From assembly GCA_964451885.1 (NCBI GenBank), contig CAYVJW010000122.1, positions 1 through 5,014 of the forward strand: 5,014 nt of DNA, in the 5' to 3' direction. Below, piece after piece: positions 1-4,412 of the stretch. This DNA is from CAYVJW01 sp964451885 (GTDB lineage: Bacteria; Patescibacteriota; Gracilibacteria; UBA4473). Positions within the stretch are counted from its first letter, which is position 1, and the number at the start of each line of letters is the position of its first letter. A model generated the notes under the pieces. The model was not told the DNA's origin, did not search any database, and was given only the letters and a program-made list of their open reading frames with translations. A program made the translations under genes and the position numbers.

Positions 1-82
1 AGTCTTGTTCACGGAAAAAAGAATTACGAAAATCACATCAAAAAAGAACTTAGCTAGCTAAACAACAGGGGTTGATTTTTTC

Positions 83-111
83 TTGCAATAACGAATTACA
101 TATGCTATAAT
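83..111 (+). promoter_or_regulatory. sigma-70 promoter for the 58-aa membrane protein gene
   Basis: The -35 box TTGCAA (83-88) and the -10 box TATAAT (106-111) are separated by exactly 17 bp. The -10 is preceded by TGC, giving an extended -10 (TGCTATAAT). The predicted start of transcription is near 118, leaving a leader of about 18 nt before the ATG at 136 with no Shine-Dalgarno motif. This is the strongest promoter match in the window. Confidence 0.75.
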
Positions 112-135
112 ACTTAGATTTAATAAATTATTCAA

Positions 136-312
136 ATGAAAAAGCATTTATCGGCTGCAAAAAAATCGCTTCTTCTCTTTAATGAAGTAGAAGCAAACAG
201 ACGCATGGTGATCATAGAGTCTGTTCTCTCTATCATTACGCTTGGAATTGTGTTTTATTTGGTTATCCAAATCAATGTTTTACAACAAGAACTGTTGGCA
301 ACCATTTTATAA
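136..312 (+). CDS. small single-pass membrane protein, 58 aa, function unknown
   Basis: The frame runs from ATG at 136 to TAA at 310-312 and encodes 58 residues. I do not recognise a family. The N-terminal third is basic (MKKHLSAAKKS, then NRR near residues 21-23). A hydrophobic segment follows at about residues 25-49 (core LSIITLGIVFYLVIQ), and the C-terminal tail is short and neutral to acidic (QQELLATIL). By the positive-inside rule this suggests one helix with the N terminus in the cytoplasm. It has neither a cleavable-signal motif nor a lipobox. Support for it being a real gene is the near-consensus promoter 25 bp upstream, the clean membrane-protein composition, and a 3' end that stops just before convergent dnaB (38 bp apart). 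The shape, a basic N terminus plus one helix, resembles small division or secretion accessory proteins such as FtsL-like or SecE-like proteins, but there is no sequence motif for either, so no function is assigned. The short length is the main doubt. Confidence 0.6.
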   Translation: MKKHLSAAKKSLLLFNEVEANRRMVIIESVLSIITLGIVFYLVIQINVLQQELLATIL

Positions 313-324
313 TAGTGGGAAGGC

Positions 325-352
325 GGAAGTAAAAATCTGATTTCCTATTTTT
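325..352 (+). terminator. possible weak intrinsic terminator after the 58-aa gene
   Basis: GGAAGT (325-330) can pair with ATTTCC (340-345), 6 bp including one G-U, around a 9-nt loop. It is followed by TATTTTT. The T run overlaps the dnaB stop codon on the opposite strand. The stem is short and the loop large, so this is only a candidate for ending the leftmost plus-strand transcript. Confidence 0.3.
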
Positions 353-1721
353 AAAACCCTGCCTGCTGATTCTCTTCCTTCAGATCGCTAATCTTCATTC
401 TACTTCGATCAAAGTTTAGTCCAACACGGCCTATTCCTCCGTTCCTGTGTTTAATAATATTAACTTCTAGTTGATTCTGCTGTTCTGAGTCTTCATTATA
501 ATAATCATCTCGATACAACATCATCACCACATCCGCATCCTGTTCAATAGCTCCGGAATCGCGTAAGTCGGAAAGAACTGGTCGTTTATCAGGGCGTCCT
601 TCCACAGAACGCGATAACTGAGAAAGTGCTACCACAGGAATATGAAGTTCACGCGCCAATTCTTTTAACCCTCGTGAAATATCAGAAATTTCCTGAACAC
701 GATTACCGAAGCCGGTCTGTCCACCGCCCGACATCAGTTGTAAATAATCAATAATAAGCAAATTAAGACCACATTCCATTTGAAGGCGTCGTGCTTTGGA
801 ACGAAGTTCTATAATAGAATTTCCCATCGAATCATCAATGAAAATCGGAGCTGTTGTCAGTTGATCCATAACCGGTCCCATACGGTCAAAATCCTCCTCC
901 ATCAACTTTCCTTTATGTAATTTCCAGGATTCTACCTCCAACAAAGAACAAAACATTCTTTCCACAAGTTGTTCTTTCGACATTTCCAAAGAAATAATCC
1001 CCACTTTTTTTTGATTTTTAATAGCTACATTTTGAGCAATACACAAGGATAGAGCTGTCTTTCCCATCGAAGGCCTTGCTGCAACAATTACCAAATCAGA
1101 TGGATTAAAACCTCCATTCAACTTATCATCAAGCTGCTGATACGATGTGGAAATTCTGTTTTTATTGGCTAATTCTGGGTTTTCATGAATTTCGCAGAAT
1201 TTTTCGTATCTCGATTCCAAAATTTCTTTAACCGGTACGAATCGCTCTTTAACAAAACTTTGAGAAATCCCGAATACCTTTTTTTCTGCCGATTCCAACA
1301 ACTGTTCAACAGATTTATCCGCATCATAACCAAGGGCAGTGATTCCGTTTCCGGCTTTGATCAATTTTCGCAGGGTAGAAGAATTCTTCACAAGTTCTGC
1401 GTACTTAAAAATGCGGGTGGAAGTAGGAACTTCATTTTGTAGTTCAGCCAAATATTCTGGCCCTCCCACAGTTTCTAGTTTATTGCGTCCTTGAAGTTTT
1501 GTAGTAACGGTTACTAAATCTACAGGTTCAGAGCTCTGGAAGAGATCTAATACAGCTTCGTATATAAAACGATGGTGGTCATGGTAAAAATCTCCGGATT
1601 CCAAAAAATCGGAAATTTTAATAATGGCGTCTTTATCTAAAAGCAACGATCCCAAAACAGCTCTTTCTGCATCGGAGGCATTAGGAGCGACTTTAGAGAT
1701 AGCAGGATCAATTGAAGACAT
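351..1721 (-). CDS. dnaB: replicative DNA helicase DnaB
   Basis: This 456-residue protein is the hexameric 5'-3' helicase that unwinds DNA at the replication fork and interacts with primase; the length is normal for the family. The N-terminal DnaB domain covers about residues 14-115 (typical opening NASDAERAVLGSLLLD), followed by a linker and the RecA-like C-terminal domain from about residue 185. Visible motifs are Walker A ARPSMGKT (215-222, K221/T222), the SLEMS segment with the likely catalytic Glu E246, Walker B LLIIDYLQL (321-329, D325), the sensor region VVALSQLSR (Q368), the segment LSDLRDSGAIEQDADVV, and the arginine-finger region KHRNGGIG (R426). There is no intein or frameshift. 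The ATG at 1721 places the conserved N-terminal domain about 14 residues in, as usual. No Shine-Dalgarno precedes it; the leader is A/T-rich. It is convergent with the 58-aa gene and separated by 252 bp from the gene upstream, so it probably has its own transcript. A DnaB-related RadA or archaeal helicase is excluded by the N-terminal domain. Confidence 0.98.
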   Translation of the reverse strand: MSSIDPAISKVAPNASDAERAVLGSLLLDKDAIIKISDFLESGDFYHDHHRFIYEAVLDLFQSSEPVDLVTVTTKLQGRNKLETVGGPEYLAELQNEVPTSTRIFKYAELVKNSSTLRKLIKAGNGITALGYDADKSVEQLLESAEKKVFGISQSFVKERFVPVKEILESRYEKFCEIHENPELANKNRISTSYQQLDDKLNGGFNPSDLVIVAARPSMGKTALSLCIAQNVAIKNQKKVGIISLEMSKEQLVERMFCSLLEVESWKLHKGKLMEEDFDRMGPVMDQLTTAPIFIDDSMGNSIIELRSKARRLQMECGLNLLIIDYLQLMSGGGQTGFGNRVQEISDISRGLKELARELHIPVVALSQLSRSVEGRPDKRPVLSDLRDSGAIEQDADVVMMLYRDDYYNEDSEQQNQLEVNIIKHRNGGIGRVGLNFDRSRMKISDLKEENQQAGF

Positions 1722-1760
1722 TGGCTATTAAACTAATATTTTTCTGACTTAACAGTTTAT

Positions 1761-1784
1761 AAAAATAGTTAAATAGTTATTAGA
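1761..1784 (+). repeat. degenerate octamer array (TTAAATAG type), upstream of dnaB
   Basis: Three consecutive 8-mers are AAAAATAG (1761-1768), TTAAATAG (1769-1776) and TTATTAGA (1777-1784). Only the middle one fits the consensus TTRAATRG exactly; the flanking ones are decayed. The call rests on the better copies at 1889-1912 and 3809-3832. It lies in the dnaB leader or promoter region. Confidence 0.35.
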
Positions 1785-1811
1785 ACACATACTTGTTTAT
1801 TATGTACAGCA

Positions 1812-1842
1812 TAAAAAATAAATATGCTACCTTCATATTTAT
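1812..1842 (-). terminator. AT-rich hairpin plus T run, candidate terminator of the fol/secreted-protein transcript
   Basis: A perfect 9-bp stem is formed by ATAAATATG (1818-1826) and CATATTTAT (1834-1842) around a 7-nt loop. Read on the minus strand it is followed directly by five further T (1817-1813), the layout of a rho-independent terminator. It lies about 130 nt downstream of the secreted-protein stop and about 97 nt upstream of the dnaB start, on the same strand as both. The stem has one G-C pair only, so its stability is low. If active it would insulate dnaB from readthrough. Confidence 0.4.
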
Positions 1843-1867
1843 ACACAGAATAGTTTAATGATTACAA
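1838..1867 (-). promoter_or_regulatory. dnaB: weak candidate promoter for dnaB
   Basis: On the minus strand TTGTAA (1867-1862) and TATAAA (1843-1838) are separated by 18 bp. The predicted leader would be about 110 nt and would contain the hairpin at 1812-1842, which conflicts with reading that hairpin as a terminator. A second weak option is TTCTAA (1785-1780), an 18-bp spacer and TATAAA (1761-1756), giving a leader of about 30 nt. The sequence alone does not decide between them. Confidence 0.25.
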
Positions 1868-1888
1868 GAGTATTAATCAGCCTCACAG

Positions 1889-1912
1889 TCATTTAACTAT
1901 TTAACCATTCAA
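1889..1912 (-). repeat. octamer array, three units, minus orientation
   Basis: Read on the minus strand the units are TTGAATGG (1912-1905), TTAAATAG (1904-1897) and TTAAATGA (1896-1889), three contiguous 8-mers of consensus TTRAATRG. It lies in the gene-free stretch 1722-1973, 61 bp beyond the stop of the secreted-protein gene. The same unit types recur at 3809-3832 in the opposite orientation. Confidence 0.55.
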
Positions 1913-1929
1913 TTTATAAACTGCATTTT

Positions 1930-1966
1930 CATTGATTATGAAAACACACAAAATATTTAATCAATG
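1930..1966. repeat. 9-bp perfect inverted repeat just downstream of the secreted-protein gene
   Basis: CATTGATTA (1930-1938) and TAATCAATG (1958-1966) are exact reverse complements separated by 19 bp. The right arm ends 7 bp from the stop codon of the secreted-protein gene. On the minus strand no T run follows, so it is not a textbook intrinsic terminator. It could be an RNA 3'-end stem or a dyad protein-binding site. Confidence 0.5.
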
Positions 1967-1973
1967 CTTTCTT

Positions 1974-2624
1974 CTAATCTCCCATGTACGGGTGCATAAA
2001 ATTCCTTCTGCTTGTTCCACGGCGATATAGTTGTTTTGGATAAGAAGCTGTCAGACGACTCCATGGAACTAAATCTCTTTGTGCATCGCGAACAGAAGTC
2101 ACTATTGCTCCAACTTTGTCTTTTTCAAGCCGAACTGGAAAGTTCTGAACTTCATGGTCAGATCCGTAAATCACTCCCGACTTCATGGACTCTGTGCCGG
2201 CATATCCTCCTTCAACATAATAATCAATAGCACGGGCTCGAAACGTTTGCTTCGAATTCCTTCTTTCATAAGCCCCCAAACTTACAGGCCTCAATACATC
2301 ATACCAGGGGACAGTTTTTAATTCACCCGATCGAACTACACTAGTGGAGCGGTTGTTAATATTCCTGTCTATTTTACTTTCTTTATGCCGAGCCAATTGT
2401 ACATTTCGGTTCCTATCTTTTGTTTCCCGAACTATATTTGTGAAATAATTTCTATATCGCTTGTGGATAGCACTCCTTAGTCTTTGATTAAGTTTCTTTT
2501 GAACCAAAGAAGCCAAAGGGTTTCTCACCCGATAGCCATCACGCCCCTCACTGTAAGCATGAGAGATGCTGATCTGGCTAAAAAAACTAACAGTGGCAAC
2601 GAATACTACAAGTGTTTTTTTCAT
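1974..2624 (-). CDS. secreted Arg-rich protein of unknown function, 216 aa
   Basis: I do not recognise a family. The N terminus is a clear Sec signal peptide: MKK, a hydrophobic core TLVVFVATVSFF, then SISHA with likely cleavage after A23 (S-H-A before Y24). No lipobox Cys is present, and I find no Cys anywhere. The mature part is about 193 residues and strongly basic; a hand count gives about 27 Arg and 12 Lys against about 19 Asp/Glu. There is no second membrane segment. The first half (about residues 40-95) is Arg/Lys/Asn-rich and probably helical. The second half is richer in aromatic and turn residues and contains two VPW motifs, near residues 105 and 187, with similar spacing to a following Tyr and Phe. 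The gene starts 77 bp after folE on the same strand and may have its own promoter in that gap. It ends in TAG with a 9-bp dyad just beyond. A surface or envelope role, for example binding anionic polymers, is conceivable from the charge alone and is speculation. Confidence 0.85.
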   Translation of the reverse strand: MKKTLVVFVATVSFFSQISISHAYSEGRDGYRVRNPLASLVQKKLNQRLRSAIHKRYRNYFTNIVRETKDRNRNVQLARHKESKIDRNINNRSTSVVRSGELKTVPWYDVLRPVSLGAYERRNSKQTFRARAIDYYVEGGYAGTESMKSGVIYGSDHEVQNFPVRLEKDKVGAIVTSVRDAQRDLVPWSRLTASYPKQLYRRGTSRRNFMHPYMGD

Positions 2625-2666
2625 AATTAAATTAAATTTGTGGTTAAGTAATATAAAGCTTTTGGG

Positions 2667-2694
2667 ATTTTATTTTATTTAAATGAGAATGCAA
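2667..2694 (-). promoter_or_regulatory. candidate promoter for the secreted-protein gene
   Basis: On the minus strand TTGCAT (2694-2689), a 16-bp spacer and TAAAAT (2672-2667) lie between the folE stop and the secreted-protein ATG. The leader would be about 36 nt, A/T-rich and without a Shine-Dalgarno motif. A/T richness makes chance matches likely here. Readthrough from folK-folE is the alternative, as no hairpin terminator is visible after folE. Confidence 0.4.
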
Positions 2695-2701
2695 GTTTTT
2701 T

Positions 2702-3247
2702 TTATCTCCCCACCTGAAACAAAAAATCGGATTTCAAACTTGAATTTTTTTTAAAACTTCCTAAAAAGTCCGTAGTAACGGTTTCGACTTTTGATTTTTG
2801 TACGCCTCTAGCCGACATGCAGAGATGCAGGCCGGTTAGTTGGACGGCGACGCCTTTGGGTTTTAATGCTTCAAAGAGAGTATTGGCTATTTGGGTAGTG
2901 AGGCGTTCCTGGTTTTGTAACCTTTTGGCAAAGGCATCAATCAGGCGGGGGATTTTTGAGAGTCCTGTTATGTGTTTATCTGGGATGTAAGCAATATTGG
3001 CAATCCCAAAAAAAGGGATCATGTGGTGTTCGCATACGGAAAAATATTCGATGTTTCGTATAAGAAGCATTTCATCATATTTTTCGTTGGTAAAGACTTT
3101 TAGGATGGATTTTGGATTAGCTTCATATCCGGAAAAGAGTTCTTCATAGGCTGCTGCTACTCTTTTGGGAGTGTCTTTCAGGCCTTCGCGTTCGGGGTTT
3201 TCTCCGAGATTTTTGAGGATTTGGCGGATAAGTTCTTCAGTTGTCAT
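2702..3247 (-). CDS. folE: GTP cyclohydrolase I (FolE, type IA)
   Basis: This 181-residue enzyme converts GTP to 7,8-dihydroneopterin triphosphate and formate, the first step of tetrahydrofolate synthesis; the product also feeds queuosine-type pathways in many bacteria. The family is cytoplasmic and homodecameric. The zinc and active-site motif CEHHMIPFFG is present (C72, H74, H75), and the second zinc Cys lies in LHLCMSARGV (H141, C143). Further signature stretches are DTPKRVAAAYEELFSGY (26-41), GLSKIPRLIDAFAKRLQNQE (95-114) and the C-terminal VETVTTDFLG. The length is slightly short because the N-terminal extension seen in some homologues is missing, but the catalytic core is complete. The start ATG overlaps the folK stop as ATGA (3247-3244), which fixes the start and implies translational coupling. 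The bases just before the start read CCCCTCCTTC, the opposite of a Shine-Dalgarno. The last 15 or so residues (Lys/Ser-rich, SDFLFQVGR end) look lineage-specific. The type IB (FolE2) family is excluded by the CEHH motif. Confidence 0.97.
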   Translation of the reverse strand: MTTEELIRQILKNLGENPEREGLKDTPKRVAAAYEELFSGYEANPKSILKVFTNEKYDEMLLIRNIEYFSVCEHHMIPFFGIANIAYIPDKHITGLSKIPRLIDAFAKRLQNQERLTTQIANTLFEALKPKGVAVQLTGLHLCMSARGVQKSKVETVTTDFLGSFKKNSSLKSDFLFQVGR

Positions 3248-3735
3248 GAAGGAGGGGAAAAAAATTTCAATTGCAAAGCTGTAAAAGAGGTTAAATTTTC
3301 CAGAAGCTCCTTCACTCTTCCTTTTCCCGGGATCTCAAACTCTTCATCAACAATCTCAGACAGTGGTTTTAGTACAAAAATTCGTTTCGAAATTTCCGGG
3401 TGGGGGATGGTTAGTTTTTTACTGTTGCAGATAATACTTCTAAATATCAAAATATCCAGGTCAAGGGTGCGGTCCGCCCATTTTTTTTCGTAAGTGCGGC
3501 CGTGGGCTTTTTCTGTTTTTTGTAGTATTTTTATCAGTTCGTTGGGGTTTTTATCGGTTTTTATTTGCCAGACGGTATTTGTAAATTCGTTTTTTGCTAC
3601 TTTTCCGTATGGAGGATTTTTTAGGATTTTTGATTTTTTAATTATTTGTATTTTTTCTTTTAACAGATGTTTTTCTACGGACTGAAATATTTTTTCTGCA
3701 TTTCCGATGGAAGAACCAAGTCCGATGAAAATCAT
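3244..3735 (-). CDS. folK: 6-hydroxymethyl-7,8-dihydropterin pyrophosphokinase (HPPK)
   Basis: This 163-residue cytoplasmic enzyme transfers pyrophosphate from ATP to 6-hydroxymethyl-7,8-dihydropterin, giving the substrate for dihydropteroate synthase (FolP). The length is typical for a stand-alone HPPK. It opens with the family start IFIGLGSSIGNAEKIF. PPYGKVAKNEFTNTVWQI (41-58) carries the pterin-pocket residues F51 and N53. The signature WADRTLDLDILIF (86-98) supplies R89 and the two Mg-binding Asp D92 and D94, with Asp88 where Pro is most common. IPHPEISKRIFVLKPLSEI (110-128) is the conserved C-terminal block with H112. It is the first gene of the folK-folE pair and overlaps folE by 4 bp. 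No folB or folP domain is fused, and none of these genes is adjacent, so dihydroneopterin aldolase and dihydropteroate synthase must be elsewhere or replaced. The C-terminal 13 residues or so (TALQLKFFSPPS) extend beyond the usual end. Codon use is strongly A/T-biased. Confidence 0.95.
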   Translation of the reverse strand: MIFIGLGSSIGNAEKIFQSVEKHLLKEKIQIIKKSKILKNPPYGKVAKNEFTNTVWQIKTDKNPNELIKILQKTEKAHGRTYEKKWADRTLDLDILIFRSIICNSKKLTIPHPEISKRIFVLKPLSEIVDEEFEIPGKGRVKELLENLTSFTALQLKFFSPPS

Positions 3736-3749
3736 AGTTGAGAAGTGTA

Positions 3750-3778
3750 ATTATTTACATCTTTGCATTTTATAACAA
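3750..3778 (-). promoter_or_regulatory. weak candidate promoter for folK-folE
   Basis: On the minus strand TTGTTA (3778-3773) and AATAAT (3755-3750) are separated by 17 bp. Transcription would begin near 3743, leaving a very short leader before the folK ATG at 3735. No other -35/-10 pair near folK looks better, but the match is modest and the region is A/T-rich. Confidence 0.3.
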
Positions 3779-3808
3779 GCAGCGGAAATGCTTTTTATTC
3801 AATTAGTA

Positions 3809-3832
3809 GTAAATAGTTAAATGGTTGAATGG
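3809..3832 (+). repeat. octamer array, three units, plus orientation
   Basis: Contiguous 8-mers are GTAAATAG (3809-3816), TTAAATGG (3817-3824) and TTGAATGG (3825-3832). A further single TTAAATGG occurs at 3867-3874. The array is directly followed by a small palindrome, CTGC-TAG-GCAG (3834-3844). It lies in the 308-bp gap between the divergent folK and HU genes, where I see no other gene. The unit types match those at 1889-1912 in inverted orientation. Confidence 0.55.
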
Positions 3833-3973
3833 CCTGCTAGGCAGATTTCGATAGGATGAAGACTGGTTAAATGGCTTGTTTTAGGGAAAAAGTCTGAACA
3901 ATTTTCCTTCTCATGGAATAATAATTAAAAATATTATCAAGTTTGATTCAATCTAATTTTTCTAAAAAAAGCT

Positions 3974-4002
3974 TGCCAAAGCGGAAAAACAGAGCTTAAG
4001 AT
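3974..4002 (+). promoter_or_regulatory. sigma-70 promoter for the HU gene
   Basis: TTGCCA (3974-3979) and TAAGAT (3997-4002) are separated by 17 bp. Transcription should start near 4009, giving a leader of about 35 nt before the ATG at 4044. Because an upstream in-frame TTG at 4002 falls inside this -10 box, the promoter argues for 4044 as the true start. No Shine-Dalgarno motif is present in the leader (CCCCTTTAAAAAA before ATG). Confidence 0.65.
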
Positions 4003-4043
4003 TGGCACGTCCAATTTTTTTATATCTTAACCCCTTTAAAAAA

Positions 4044-4328
4044 ATGGCTTTGTCAAAAGGCGATCTCGTGAACGCAGTGGCTGCTGGTGCTGGACTTACA
4101 AAAAAAGCAGCTGGGGAAGCTCTTGAAGCAGTGCTTGGAGCAATTACTAAAGAACTTGCCGGAGGCGGACAAGTTACTATTACCGGGTTTGGAACATTCA
4201 AAGTTTCAAAAAGAGCAGCTCGAACAGGAGTTAATCCTCAGAATCCATCTCAAAAGATTCAAATTCCTGCTACTACAGTTCCGACTTTTAAGGCCGGAAA
4301 GAATTTGAAAGAAGCAGTTCGTAAATAG
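4044..4328 (+). CDS. HU-family DNA-binding (nucleoid) protein, 94 aa
   Basis: A small dimeric histone-like protein that bends and compacts DNA in the nucleoid; 94 residues fits the family (about 90). Start choice: translation from ATG 4044 gives the normal opening MALSKGDLVNAVA. The frame stays open upstream to a TTG at 4002, but that would add 14 unrelated residues and start inside the promoter. Visible features are the helical dimerisation part (residues 3-40), the signature block VTITGFGTFKVSKRAARTG (44-62), the beta-arm with the intercalating NP (N64-P65) and the closing block VPTFKAGKNLKEAVRK. The arm tip reads NPQNPSQKIQIPA. Compared with the common NPQTG-x-x-x-x-IPA form it is one residue longer, has a second NP, and has Val where Arg usually precedes the first NP. 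It could equally be called an IHF-like member, but the GFGTF block and stand-alone context favour HU. It is monocistronic, with its own promoter and terminator. Confidence 0.95.
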   Translation: MALSKGDLVNAVAAGAGLTKKAAGEALEAVLGAITKELAGGGQVTITGFGTFKVSKRAARTGVNPQNPSQKIQIPATTVPTFKAGKNLKEAVRK

Positions 4329-4362
4329 TAGGAACATAAGTTTTTGTGTTTCTATGTTTTTT

Positions 4363-4390
4363 AAAAACCCACCAGAAAGGTGGGTTTTTT
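4363..4390 (+). terminator. strong bidirectional intrinsic terminator between HU and the right-edge gene
   Basis: AAAAACCCACC (4363-4373) and GGTGGGTTTTT (4379-4389) form a perfect 11-bp stem around the 5-nt loop AGAAA, with six T (4385-4390) on the plus strand. The A run on the left arm gives five T on the minus strand. The hairpin begins 34 nt after the HU stop and lies 23 nt beyond the stop of the convergent minus-strand gene, so it can serve both. Confidence 0.92.
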
Positions 4391-4412
4391 GTGTTCGTGA
4401 TGTTTTCTTCCT

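Noticed and set aside
1..57. Possible 3' end of a plus-strand gene (frame 1 reads about 18 codons to TAG at 55-57)
   Set aside because: All three plus-strand frames are open over this short, A-rich stretch, so no frame can be preferred and no motif is recognisable.
63..80. CAAC-AGGG-GTTG followed by a T run, as a terminator of an upstream gene
   Set aside because: A 4-bp stem is too short to be credible as an intrinsic terminator.
1185..1442. Plus-strand 85-codon frame inside dnaB and similar frames inside the secreted-protein gene, folE and folK
   Set aside because: They lie antisense to well-supported genes and show no family features.
4002..4043. TTG start at 4002 extending HU by 14 residues
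   Set aside because: The extension is unlike HU family N termini and the TTG lies inside the predicted -10 box.
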